From: Bryobacterales bacterium
Lineage (GTDB): Bacteria; Acidobacteriota; Terriglobia; Bryobacterales; Bryobacteraceae
NCBI GenBank assembly: GCA_020847975.1
Contig: JADLBD010000223.1
Span: 1-43,202, forward strand
Reading direction: 5' to 3'
DNA length: 43,202 nt
The position numbers were made by a program, and so were the translations under genes. The notes below the pieces were generated by a model that was given only the letters and a program-made list of their open reading frames with translations, did no database searches and was not told the origin of the DNA. Positions 8,540 through 16,518 of the stretch are shown in pieces (the first letter of the stretch is position 1; the number at the start of each line of letters is the position of its first letter).

Positions 8540-9309
8540 TCGACGTAAACGCATATCTTGGGCATTTCGCCTTCCGGCAGCTTCGTCACAACACGGCCGG
8601 CGGCCTGTTGCGGCTCATGGACCGCAAGCGCATCGAACGCGCGCTGGTGTCGAGCGCGGCCTCGATCACTTATCGGAATGCGCACGCGGGTAATGAAGAG
8701 GTGGCCGCGGAAATCAAGAGTCACCGGGACAGGCTGATGGGCTGCGCCGTGCTCAACCCGGGCTACGCGGGCTGGCAGGATGACCTCAAGACCTGTCATG
8801 AAGAGTTCGGAATGAGAGCCCTGCGTCTCTATCCGCGGTGGCACAACTACAAACTCACCGATGCGACGTGCCTGGAACTGGTTCACAAGGCAGCCGAGCG
8901 CGGGCTGGCGGTGACGATTCCGATGCGAGTGGAGGATCGCCGGCAGCAGAGCTGGCTGGTGGACATCCCGGATGTCAACCGCGACGAGGCCGCGGATCTC
9001 ATCAAAGCCGTTCCGCAGGCATCATTCATTCTGATGAACGGCTCCGGTTTCGCGAGTTCCATACTGGGCCGGAAGAACAACGGTCTGCCTGCGAACTACG
9101 CGATCGACATTTCGCTGTTGACCGCGGAACTGAATAACGAGATCGGCCAACTGCTGTCGAATCTGGGTGAGGACCGAGTGGTTTTCGGGACCGGCATGCC
9201 GTTCCATTACGCGGATCCGGCACTCACCAAGCTCGAGATTCTGGATGCGAGCGAGGCGGTGAAAGAGAAGATCCGCCGGGGTAACGCCCGCCGTATCTTG
9301 AAGCTCTGA
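8536..9309 (+). CDS. Amidohydrolase_2-like protein with atypical metal site
   Basis: The 257-residue protein starts at a GTG inside the TGA of the preceding gene. It is a paralogue of 1333-2100: MIDVNAYLGHFAFRQL matches MTIDTHAYLSRWPFRRL, RLYPRWHNY (97-105) matches RLHPNYHGY, VEDRRQQ...IPDVN matches MEDVRTQ...VPNVD, and VVFGTGMPFHY matches VVFGSHFPLFY. Both His of the usual Asp-x-His-x-His are lost here (Asp3, Asn5, Tyr7) and the final metal Asp is replaced (GTG instead of GSD). There is no signal peptide. The conserved His103 and the Glu-Asp at 133-134 may define a different active site. It could be a pseudoenzyme partner or an enzyme of altered chemistry; the coupling argues for a joint role with its Tat-tagged neighbour. 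Confidence 0.8.
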   Translation: MIDVNAYLGHFAFRQLRHNTAGGLLRLMDRKRIERALVSSAASITYRNAHAGNEEVAAEIKSHRDRLMGCAVLNPGYAGWQDDLKTCHEEFGMRALRLYPRWHNYKLTDATCLELVHKAAERGLAVTIPMRVEDRRQQSWLVDIPDVNRDEAADLIKAVPQASFILMNGSGFASSILGRKNNGLPANYAIDISLLTAELNNEIGQLLSNLGEDRVVFGTGMPFHYADPALTKLEILDASEAVKEKIRRGNARRILKL

Positions 9310-9363
9310 TCGCGCGTCGTCGGGCAGCGCTTCAGTATACTGGCTGCGGTAAGGAACGCGCCC

Positions 9364-11370
9364 ATGCAACTTTTTCGTATTCCGCTTTGTTTTCTGCTGC
9401 TCATTGCGGCTTACGCCGCCTCGATGCCGAAAGGAGCGGAGCACACCAACACCATCGGAATGCGGTTTGTGCGGGTGGAGCGCGGGTCCTTTGTCATGGG
9501 CTTCGGCGGCGAGCCTGTGCCCGGTGAAACGGGGCGAAACGCCTGGCGCGCCGGCGGCGATTTCGACGAGCGGCCGGCGCACAAAGTGAAAATCTCCCGC
9601 GCCTTCTACATGGGAGCTTTCGAGGTGACGAACGCGCAGTACGAGCAGTTCGATCCCGGCCATCGCGCCCTGCGCGGCAAGCTTGGCTTCTCGAAGGAAG
9701 ACAACGAGGCGGTGGTCTTCGTGAGCTGGCACGACGCCATCCGCTTCTGCCAGTGGCTTTCGAAGAAGGAAGGTCTTCCCTATCGCCTTCCGACGGAGGC
9801 AGAGTGGGAATACGCCGCGCGCGCCGGATCCACCACGCATTACTTCACCGGCGACACTTTGCCCGCGCCCTTTCTCAAGAATGCAACCCAGAGCCGCTAT
9901 CCACCCCCGCAACCCGTGCCCACTGTCGTGGGCCAGACTCCGCCCAATCCATGGAAGCTGTTCGACATGCACGGCAACGTCGAAGAATGGGTAAACGATT
10001 GGTACGGACCGTACGAAGCGGGCGAGCAGGTGGATCCCGCCGGGCGAGCCTCCGGCGATTTCCGTGTCACCCGCGGCGGCAGCCATTCCACGGAAGGCTA
10101 CTTCCTGCGTTCCGAGAACCGCATGGGTACGCTGCCGGACGACAAACACGGGCTCATCGGATTTCGCGTGGCCCTCGGTCCCGCCCCGCGATCAAAGCCA
10201 TTGCCCGCGGCCGCCCGGCCGCTGAATCGGACGGGCGTATCCCAGAGTGTTCCCGATTCCAAGGATGGACCCGATCCCTCAAAGCCCTACTTTCATGGTC
10301 CGCGCAAGTACGTGAAGATCCCGCCGGGTTCTTACGGCCCCATGTTCTCGACGCACAATCATGATCCCGCCCTCGTCGAATGCCCGAACGGCGACCTGCT
10401 GGCCATCTGGTACAGTTGCGTGACGGAACCCGGCCGCGAACTCGCCCTGCTTGCCAGCCGCCTCCGGTACGGAAAGGAGGAGTGGGACGAGGCATCGCCC
10501 TTCTGGGATACGCCCGATCGGAATGACCATGCGCCGGCCATGTGGTACGACGGCGATAAAACCATTTATCACTTTGGCGGCTTATCCGCGGCGGCCACGT
10601 ACCGCGCCAATCTGGCGCTCATCATGCGCACGTCCACGGACAGCGGCGCAACGTGGTCCCCGGCGAAGCTGATCGGGCCGGAGCATGCGGAGCGGCACAT
10701 GCCGGCTCAATCGGTGTTCCGGGCCATAGACGGGTCCATCGTTCTTACTTCGGACGCGAATCCCGGATCGACGGTGATCCTCAGCCGCGACAATGGAAAC
10801 ACGTGGGAGGATGCCGGAGGGCGCATCGCTGGAATTCATGCCGGCGTCGCGCAGTTGAAGGATGGCCGGCTGATGGCGCTCGGCCGCGGCGATGATATCA
10901 ACGGCTTCATGCCGAAAAGCATCTCCACCGACATGGGAAAGACCTGGACTTATTCGGCGAGCCCATTTCAAGCCATTCGCAGCAGACAGCGTGCGGTACT
11001 GTTGCGGCTGCGCGAAGGCCCACTGCTGTTCATCTCCTTCTGCGGCGCGCAAACACAGCCCGGAAAGCAGGACATGATGATCACCGACGCCTCCGGTAAA
11101 CAGCGTCCCGTGTCGGGCATTTATGCGGCGCTTTCCTTCGATGAGGGGGAGACCTGGCCGACCCGGCGTCTGATTTCCGACGATGGCCCCGGACGCGAAG
11201 TGGAGACAACCGACGCAGGCACCTTCACCATGAGCGCGAGCAGCGCCGAGCCGTGGGGTTATATGGCCATCTGCCAGGGTAAGAACGGCGTGGTTCATTT
11301 GATCACCAGCAAGAATCACTATTCGTTCAATCTGGCGTGGCTGAAGCAGGCGCCTCCCGCGCTTCGCTGA
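9364..11370 (+). CDS. Secreted FGE/SUMF1-like and sialidase-like (BNR) fusion protein
   Basis: The 668-residue protein has a Sec signal (MQLFRIPLCFLLLIAAYAAS). Residues about 28-270 form a formylglycine-generating-enzyme-like domain, with IGMRFVRVERGSFVMG, RLPTEAEWEYAARAG (141-155), DMHGNVEEWVNDWYG and FRVTRGGSHS near 240. The catalytic Cys pair of true FGE is not seen after RGGS, so sulfatase activation is unlikely. Residues about 310-660 form a six-bladed sialidase/BNR-type propeller with four Asp-boxes (S.D.G.TW) at 424-431, 474-481, 521-528 and 591-598. The two domains are usually separate proteins. A TATACT box (9336-9341) and AAGGA (9351-9355) precede the ATG. It follows the amidohydrolase pair by 54 bases. 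A surface carbohydrate-linked role is inferred; no neuraminidase Arg triad was verified. Confidence 0.84.
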   Translation: MQLFRIPLCFLLLIAAYAASMPKGAEHTNTIGMRFVRVERGSFVMGFGGEPVPGETGRNAWRAGGDFDERPAHKVKISRAFYMGAFEVTNAQYEQFDPGHRALRGKLGFSKEDNEAVVFVSWHDAIRFCQWLSKKEGLPYRLPTEAEWEYAARAGSTTHYFTGDTLPAPFLKNATQSRYPPPQPVPTVVGQTPPNPWKLFDMHGNVEEWVNDWYGPYEAGEQVDPAGRASGDFRVTRGGSHSTEGYFLRSENRMGTLPDDKHGLIGFRVALGPAPRSKPLPAAARPLNRTGVSQSVPDSKDGPDPSKPYFHGPRKYVKIPPGSYGPMFSTHNHDPALVECPNGDLLAIWYSCVTEPGRELALLASRLRYGKEEWDEASPFWDTPDRNDHAPAMWYDGDKTIYHFGGLSAAATYRANLALIMRTSTDSGATWSPAKLIGPEHAERHMPAQSVFRAIDGSIVLTSDANPGSTVILSRDNGNTWEDAGGRIAGIHAGVAQLKDGRLMALGRGDDINGFMPKSISTDMGKTWTYSASPFQAIRSRQRAVLLRLREGPLLFISFCGAQTQPGKQDMMITDASGKQRPVSGIYAALSFDEGETWPTRRLISDDGPGREVETTDAGTFTMSASSAEPWGYMAICQGKNGVVHLITSKNHYSFNLAWLKQAPPALR

Positions 11371-11540
11371 GGATTCGAGGTCCGGGGTGGGGAGCCAACG
11401 CTCGAGTCGTTGATTTTATGCCTCCGAGTTGCAGCCGTTGTCTACATCGAAATGCCCATAGCGTTGTGACAATACCGACCGCATCTACGAAGGTCGAAGG
11501 CGGTTTAGCACAGCAGGCATCGCGGTGATAGGATTGAGGT

Positions 11541-11789
11541 GTGGAGAAGTCGACGCTATCCAACGTTTACGAGATTCGGGCGCAGTGGGACAGCGAAGCT
11601 GGCGTCTGGGTGGCCGAAAGTGAAGATGTCCCCGGCCTTGTTGCTGAAGCCGACTCACCTAACGTTCTGGTTCGCAAGCTGAGAACGCTTATTCCAGAAT
11701 TGTTGGAGCTGAACGGCGCCACCGGCGACCGGACTGCGAGTTTCCACGTTCTGTATCAACACGAAGATAGTGGCATCCTCACGTTCTGA
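11541..11789 (+). CDS. DUF1902 / HicB-like antitoxin
   Basis: An 82-residue protein starting at GTG 11541, with AGGA seven bases upstream. The sequence IRAQWDSEAGVWVAESEDVP then GLVAEADSPNVLVRKLRTLIPELLELNG is the compact alpha/beta fold of DUF1902/HicB-type antitoxins, which neutralise HicA mRNA interferases. There is no C-terminal DNA-binding extension, as is usual for DUF1902. The stop overlaps the hicA start by one base (TGATG), giving the antitoxin-toxin order common for this type. Because the partner toxin is frameshifted, this is probably an antitoxin surviving without a working toxin. Confidence 0.82.
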   Translation: MEKSTLSNVYEIRAQWDSEAGVWVAESEDVPGLVAEADSPNVLVRKLRTLIPELLELNGATGDRTASFHVLYQHEDSGILTF

Positions 11790-11982
11790 TGGCCAGTTAC
11801 ACACCGAGCGTGAAGAATATTCTTCTTGCGCATGGCTGTCACTTCGAGCGGCGAGGAAAAGGTGACCACGAAATCTGGACAGTCCCATCACGCAACGACG
11901 GTTTCCCGTGGATGGGAAAATCTTGTCCAGGCACACAGCCAATGCCGTGCTGAGACAAGCTGGAATCCCGAAGCAATTTTGA
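11789..11982 (+). pseudogene. hicA-type toxin gene, frameshifted
   Basis: From ATG 11789 the frame gives MASYTPSVKNILLAHGCHFE then RRGKGDHEIW. After TGG at 11876-11878 the matching sequence moves to the next frame: SPITQRRFPVDGKILSRHTA then NAVLRQAGIPKQF with a TGA at 11980-11982. The joined 64-residue protein is a typical HicA dsRBD-like mRNA interferase, with the catalytic His in KGDHEIW and the usual Tyr expected where the frame breaks (W-Y-S-P). A single missing base, most simply a T in TGG(T)AC, accounts for the break; read as it stands, translation ends early with an unrelated tail (stop near 11950). The toxin would then be inactive. A sequencing error is the alternative. Confidence 0.75.
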
Positions 11983-12010
11983 CTTGCGCAAGGGGACCTA
12001 TCCCAGGTGC

Positions 12011-12252
12011 ATTCCCGACAACCCGGGTCCGGTCCACGAACAACGTCACCGCTGGAGATTGCCCTGAGACCTCGGGTAAAGGCCACGCGGCCAGCTCGGG
12101 TAAGGCCAGCGGCTGGTCACGAGTAAACTCAACCACGGACAGTCGGCCAGCAACTCCGCGAGCAGAGGCGCACCGGCCAGCACGTGCTCGAAGTTGTCGA
12201 GCAGCAGCGCCAGATACTTGCTGCCGAGATACTCTTGCAGGACCTGCCACAT
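12011..12252 (-). pseudogene. Remnant of an AfsR/LuxR-type regulatory ATPase
   Basis: On the minus strand 12252 to about 12125 reads YLALLLDNFEHVLAGAPLLA then ELLADCPWLSLLVTSR, the Walker-B/sensor region of the STAND-type ATPases found in large AfsR- or LuxR-like regulators. The sense then continues in another frame as LALPELAAWPLPEVSGQSPA and VTLFVDRTR, which is the stretch that normally follows. Everything before (P-loop) and after (TPR repeats, effector domain) is missing. It lies between the broken hicA and the 3' end of the MFS gene, so it marks old rearrangement. No function is expected. Confidence 0.55.
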
Positions 12253-12268
12253 GGACCGTGGAACAAAG

Positions 12269-13525
12269 CTATTCCGCGAGGCGGCGCGTGCTGTCCACCA
12301 TCAGGATCGCGAGACCCAGCAGGACAAAAGCGCCGGCGCACATCCAGAAAATCTCCCGCCAATCGGCGAAATGCAATTGCGTGCTGAGCATGAAGGGTAT
12401 CACCCTCGCTACGGCGGAGGCGCCGAAGTTTCCCCACATGTTGCTCCATGCCATGGTGGAGGCCACGTGGCGGCCGCCGATATCCTGGCCGATTGCCCAC
12501 AGGGCCGGTCCGACGCTATCGGAAGCGAACGCCACCACGCTGCAAGCCGCCGCCACCGCTACCGGGCTGGCGAACAGGGGACAGAGGAGATAGGCCAGGA
12601 TGCACACGGCGCTTCCGGTGAGGAAGGGAAGGCGCCGTCCCCAGCGCTGGCCGAAGCGGCGCGTGAGCAGATCGCACCACCAGCCGCCGAAGAGCATGCC
12701 GCCCAATCCGAACACGAGCGCGATGGAGACATAGCGGCTCGCCACTACGCGATCCAGCTTGTACACTTCCTGCAAATACACAGGCAGCCACGTGATGAGA
12801 AAGGCCCAGCCGAAGTTCAATCCGAGCCCCCCGGCGTTGAGGAACCAGAGTCCGGAATGACGGATAAGTTCGCGCCATGGGGACCGGTAGCGTATGGCCT
12901 TCAGGGGTGGCACCAGCGCCCGTTCGGCTTCGTTTGTCCAGGGATGCTCTTGCGGCGTGTCGCGGAAGACGATGTGAGAGGCCACGGCGAGGGCCAGACC
13001 GATTGCGCCGTAGGTCCACAACACGGGCCGCCAGGAACCGAGAGTCGCAATCGCCGCCGCTGTGAGCCATAAAGCGATCGCGTTACCCACGCGGCCGCCG
13101 AACGCCACCACGCTATTGGCGCGCGCCAGGTGATAGAACGGAAACCAGCGGGAGATGAGCAGCCCGCTCGAGGGATAGGCTCCTGCTTCGGCCAGCCCGC
13201 AGGCGCAGCGCACAATCACCAACGCAAGCAGTCCGGTCGCGAAGCCGGTCAGTCCCGTGCAAAGCGACCATAGCGCGATATAGGCCACCAGCATGCGCCG
13301 GGGACCGAAGCGATCGGCCAGCCAACCGGCGGGCATCTGGCCGAGGGCGTAAGCGAAAAAGAAGGATGCCAGCACATCGCCTGTTCTTTGCGGGTCGAGC
13401 GCCATCTCACGCTGGAAGCTCGCCGATTGCACCACCGCCGCCATGCAGATGCGGTCCAGATAGAGCAGGAACGCATTTGCGGTGGCGACGCCGAGCAGAA
13501 CGTAGCGAACGCCGGTGGGCTTCAC
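12269..13525 (-). CDS. MFS transporter, anion:cation symporter-like
   Basis: A 418-residue, roughly 12-helix membrane protein starting at GTG 13525, which overlaps the TGA of the upstream dipeptidase gene by four bases (GTGA). Features of the ACS branch of the major facilitator superfamily are the first helix with NAFLLYLDRICMAAVV, the loop motif GWLADRFGPRRML between helices 2 and 3, and CGLAEAGAYPSSGLLISRWFP at helix 4. ACS members import organic anions such as hexuronates, galactonate or phthalate, driven by protons. The frame extends further upstream but that part overlaps the dipeptidase gene. It closes the minus-strand block, so it may import the product made by the periplasmic enzymes encoded upstream. 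Substrate not predictable. Confidence 0.87.
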   Translation of the reverse strand: MKPTGVRYVLLGVATANAFLLYLDRICMAAVVQSASFQREMALDPQRTGDVLASFFFAYALGQMPAGWLADRFGPRRMLVAYIALWSLCTGLTGFATGLLALVIVRCACGLAEAGAYPSSGLLISRWFPFYHLARANSVVAFGGRVGNAIALWLTAAAIATLGSWRPVLWTYGAIGLALAVASHIVFRDTPQEHPWTNEAERALVPPLKAIRYRSPWRELIRHSGLWFLNAGGLGLNFGWAFLITWLPVYLQEVYKLDRVVASRYVSIALVFGLGGMLFGGWWCDLLTRRFGQRWGRRLPFLTGSAVCILAYLLCPLFASPVAVAAACSVVAFASDSVGPALWAIGQDIGGRHVASTMAWSNMWGNFGASAVARVIPFMLSTQLHFADWREIFWMCAGAFVLLGLAILMVDSTRRLAE

Positions 13526-14604
13526 GGAAGGTGCTCGCCCAGGAACCGCAGGAAATTGCCGCTGAAGATGCCGTCGATGTCCGCAGGGGAATATCCCCGG
13601 GCCGCCAGTGGGGCTGCCAGGGAGTGGAGGTCGGCAATGCTGTCGAGATCCATCGGCGTCTGTTCCGTCCCGTAGCCGCCGTCGAGATCCGTGCCGATGC
13701 CGATATGCCTGGCGTTGCCGGCAATCTGGCAGATGTGGTCTATATGCTCGCAGATCTTTTCCATCTTGAGATGGAAGTCCTCCGGCTTCGACCGCAGGTG
13801 CGCCCAGCCGTGCACCATCATGATGGCGTCGAAGGCCATCCCGACGACTGCGCCGCGTTCGATGATCGCTTTGATCTGGTCGTCGGCAAGCTGCCGGTTC
13901 CAGTTCGCGAGCGCACGGCAATTGTGGTGGCTCGCCCACAGGGGGCCGGAATAGTGGTGCAAGGCATCCCAGAAGCTCTCATCGCAGAGATGGGTGACAT
14001 CCAGGATGATCCCCAGCCGCTGCATTTCTTTGAGCAGTTCGCGGCCTTTCGACGTCAGTTCTCCCTGATCATCAGTTCCGTGCCCGTAGATGCCGGGGCC
14101 GTAGTGAACCGGCCCGATGGCGATCAGGCCATCGGCTCGCGATTTCTCGAGGTGGCGCCAACTGAGGATGGAGTCCGCCCCTTCGAGGCTCAGCAGATAG
14201 CCGATGGGCAGCCGCGCCATCTCCTCGTCCGACGCCGCGCGCCACCTGGCGGCATGGGCTTCCACGTCAGCCTTGGTCCGCAACTGCGCCAGTTCGCCGC
14301 ACTCTTCCATGGCGCGATACCAGGCCAGTTGCCCCTGCGTTTGCGCCCAGGCCTGCTCCGGGCTGCTCCAACCCGGCAGCTTACTGAAGCGGCCGGAAAA
14401 CCGGCCAATCTGCGTGGCAACACACAAGCCGATACGCGCCCGGCGCATTTCGGGCAGGCAGACGGTATTGCGCGTGCGGTCCCGCTTGTCGGTAAGCCCG
14501 AGTTCCCGCCGGCGGATCTCGACCAGAGGCAGGCGAATATCGCGATTCCACTCCATGGCGTTCATCGAGAGGTCGAGGTGAGCGTCGAAGATGAGAGAGG
14601 TCAT
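13522..14604 (-). CDS. Membrane dipeptidase family M19 (cytoplasmic form)
   Basis: The 360-residue protein matches the renal-dipeptidase-type M19 metallopeptidases. Binuclear zinc ligands are visible: His9 and Asp11 in DAHLDL, Glu141 in SLEGAD, His205 in DVTHLCDE and His226 in ASHHNCRAL; Asp306 sits in GIGTDLDGG. No signal peptide is present, so it is likely cytosolic. M19 enzymes hydrolyse dipeptides, often with a D-residue at the C-terminal side, and some act on dehydropeptides. It is coupled to the MFS carrier by a four-base overlap, suggesting import followed by dipeptide cleavage. A second, exported M19 protein with altered ligands lies at 18704-19870. Confidence 0.9.
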   Translation of the reverse strand: MTSLIFDAHLDLSMNAMEWNRDIRLPLVEIRRRELGLTDKRDRTRNTVCLPEMRRARIGLCVATQIGRFSGRFSKLPGWSSPEQAWAQTQGQLAWYRAMEECGELAQLRTKADVEAHAARWRAASDEEMARLPIGYLLSLEGADSILSWRHLEKSRADGLIAIGPVHYGPGIYGHGTDDQGELTSKGRELLKEMQRLGIILDVTHLCDESFWDALHHYSGPLWASHHNCRALANWNRQLADDQIKAIIERGAVVGMAFDAIMMVHGWAHLRSKPEDFHLKMEKICEHIDHICQIAGNARHIGIGTDLDGGYGTEQTPMDLDSIADLHSLAAPLAARGYSPADIDGIFSGNFLRFLGEHLP

Positions 14605-14674
14605 GAGAAGGCCCAGATGTTCATCCTATCGTTCTTGGAGTGGGGGCGTCTTGTAACCCTTGTGGATGATTCGT

Positions 14675-15118
14675 TCAGAACAGAATGCGGCTCTTCCGTT
14701 GTTCCAGCTTTTCGCGATCCACGCCGGGAATCGCGGCGAGCTGGGCGAGATTCGCGAAAGGCTGCTTCTGCCGGCGGGCGATGATGACATCGGCCACGTC
14801 ATTGCTGACGGTGAGCACTCCGGTGAGTTCCTCGGCGGGCGAAGTGTTCACGTTGACGAGGGTCAGGTTTTCCAAAAAGTAGGTGGTGACGCGCTCCAAC
14901 TGTTCATCGGTTCCGTTGGCGCCGCGCTGTGTCATGTCCGCGAAGACATCGTTCCAACGCTCCCAGGATCGGGGTTCTTTCAGGAATACCTTCGTCGTAT
15001 GGCACCGGCCGCAGACTATCTGAACTGCTTGCAGGTTCGGATCCGGATCCGGGCCGGCTCCGAAGACCAGGGAAGCCGCCGCGGCGGCGGCGCCCCAGAA
15101 GCGAGACCCGGAAGTCAC
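14675..15118 (-). CDS. Exported cytochrome c / helix-hairpin-helix protein
   Basis: The 147-residue protein starts at GTG 15118 inside the stop of the upstream beta-propeller gene (GTGA overlap). An alanine-rich signal peptide is followed by one c-type heme motif, CGRCH (about residues 36-40), and the helical stretch SWERWNDVFADMTQRG whose Met could be the second axial ligand, as in small quinohemoprotein-type cytochrome domains. Residues about 85-147 form a ComEA-like helix-hairpin-helix pair: VNVNTSPAEELTGVLTVSND and FANLAQLAAIPGVDREKL. Heme plus HhH in one short periplasmic protein is an unusual combination. The tight coupling suggests it accepts electrons from, or docks on, the propeller protein. 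The biochemical role is inferred only. Confidence 0.78.
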   Translation of the reverse strand: MTSGSRFWGAAAAAASLVFGAGPDPDPNLQAVQIVCGRCHTTKVFLKEPRSWERWNDVFADMTQRGANGTDEQLERVTTYFLENLTLVNVNTSPAEELTGVLTVSNDVADVIIARRQKQPFANLAQLAAIPGVDREKLEQRKSRILF

Positions 15119-16437
15119 TTGGAAGCTGTCGCTTTCCCGAGGGCGGAGAGCCGCATCCGCACGGCTTCCGGACGGCCTTCTCCGAACTGGCTCACGGTCC
15201 GCATCAGCTTCCCATTCGAGAACGACATCTCCAGGTACTTTTCGCTGTGCATCGGCTTGCCGTATTCATCCTTCATCTGGCCGGCGATTTTTTTGGACTT
15301 CACTTCGACCACATCGCCGGAGGAAAGGAACGCGTACTGACCGTTGAGGCCCATGGTGATCCAGTCCGCGGAAGCTGTTGTGGGGAAGGTCATCTTCAGC
15401 ACAGGCCACTCGCCGGTATTGTCATAGACGAGCACGCCGTAGTTGATATTGTCCACCACCCAGATCTCGCTTTCATCCGGCGTCATCGCGATTCCGTGGC
15501 TGGGGCAGCCGTGTCCGTAAAAGCGTTTGCTCAAGTCGCCCCACTGCCGTTTCCACATCGCATCCGGCGCCTCGATGCGCTTGATCACTTCGCCCGTCTT
15601 CACATCCGCGATCTCGAACCCGAGGAGATTGTTCAGATTGGCGTAAACGCGCGTCGCGTCGTGGTTGATGACGAAGGGCCGCACATGGTCAGAGAAGGTG
15701 ATGGTCTTGATAGCTTTCATGGAAGGCACGTCGCCCACGGTCATGGTGACGCCGTTGGGAGCCATGAACACGGTCTTGCCATCCGCGCTGAGCGCCATGT
15801 TGTGGGCGAACATGCTCTTGGGCGCCTGGATCTTGCCCTTCAGTGTTCCGCTCTGGGCATCAATGACATACCAGAAATCCCTGAGGTCGGAACCGACCAC
15901 CAGCGTTTTCCCGTCCGGCGTGACTTCGGGACGCTCGCAGCACATTCCGTCGTAGGTGTTCTCCCAGGCCTTCTGGTCGGTGCCCAGGTTGAACGCCGCC
16001 AGCCGGCCTCGCGTCGAGATGTAGAACATGTTCGTGGCCACGCTTGCGGCGACCCCTGAGACTTCTTCCGGACTAATGCTTGCGGGCACATTCCAGGTGG
16101 GAATGCGCTTGACGAACTCGAAGTGGCGGTCGACATCCAGAACGACGATTCCAACGCCGTTCATTTCCGAAGAAAACTGCCCGCCGGCGGAGCCGCCCGG
16201 CAGAGCTACGTAGATGAGTCGGCGGTCGCGCTTGCCGAATCCTTTCGCGACATGCGGGCCGCTGTCACGGGGATCCGAAGAACCCGCCTGACGATATGGG
16301 CGCTCGGGCTTGTTGATGGCGTTCTCGAGGCGAACGCCATCTTTTGTGGTCTGCTGCGCGGCTGCGTTGGGGGCGGTAGCGAAAAGCAGGAGTGCACACG
16401 CGGCCGAGGCGGCGAAGAGTTGGGAACGATGAAGCAT
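15115..16437 (-). CDS. Secreted YncE-like beta-propeller protein
   Basis: The 440-residue protein starts at ATG 16437, chosen because GGAGG (16443-16447) lies five bases upstream; a GTG at 16449 would sit on top of that ribosome site. A signal peptide ends near NAAAQ. Repeated blade motifs such as VTPDGKTLVVGSD, LSADGKTVFMAPN and MTPDESEIWVVDN mark a seven-bladed YncE/PQQ-type propeller resembling the large subunits of methylamine-type dehydrogenases. Unusual residues are a vicinal Cys-Cys (DGMCCERPEV) and a Cys in GHGCPSHG, which could form disulfides or bind metal. No tryptophylquinone-type small subunit is encoded nearby. It is followed at once by the cytochrome/HhH gene. The promoter at 16462-16490 drives it. 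Confidence 0.82.
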   Translation of the reverse strand: MLHRSQLFAASAACALLLFATAPNAAAQQTTKDGVRLENAINKPERPYRQAGSSDPRDSGPHVAKGFGKRDRRLIYVALPGGSAGGQFSSEMNGVGIVVLDVDRHFEFVKRIPTWNVPASISPEEVSGVAASVATNMFYISTRGRLAAFNLGTDQKAWENTYDGMCCERPEVTPDGKTLVVGSDLRDFWYVIDAQSGTLKGKIQAPKSMFAHNMALSADGKTVFMAPNGVTMTVGDVPSMKAIKTITFSDHVRPFVINHDATRVYANLNNLLGFEIADVKTGEVIKRIEAPDAMWKRQWGDLSKRFYGHGCPSHGIAMTPDESEIWVVDNINYGVLVYDNTGEWPVLKMTFPTTASADWITMGLNGQYAFLSSGDVVEVKSKKIAGQMKDEYGKPMHSEKYLEMSFSNGKLMRTVSQFGEGRPEAVRMRLSALGKATASK

Positions 16438-16461
16438 GGAAACCTCCACTATCGAGTGTTG

Positions 16462-16490
16462 ACTATATAACCATGGACTGGGGCTGTCAA
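16462..16490 (-). promoter_or_regulatory. Near-consensus sigma-70 promoter of the beta-propeller operon
   Basis: On the minus strand TTGACA (16485-16490) and TATAGT (16462-16467) are separated by exactly 17 bases. The predicted start would lie near 16455, leaving a short leader of about 18 bases that contains the GGAGG ribosome site and then the ATG at 16437. This is the best promoter match in the window and suggests steady, strong expression of 15115-16437 and the coupled genes behind it. Confidence 0.75.
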
Positions 16491-16518
16491 CAAAAGGCGA
16501 GGGACTTGTCGAGAGACG

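Noticed and set aside
11826..12593. Long plus-strand open frame over the hicA relic and MFS 3' end
   Set aside because: Composition is that of antisense high-GC sequence and it covers parts of several better-supported genes.
13366..14784. Long plus-strand open frame antisense to M19 and MFS genes
   Set aside because: It lies opposite clear family matches and shows Arg/His/Pro-rich shadow composition.
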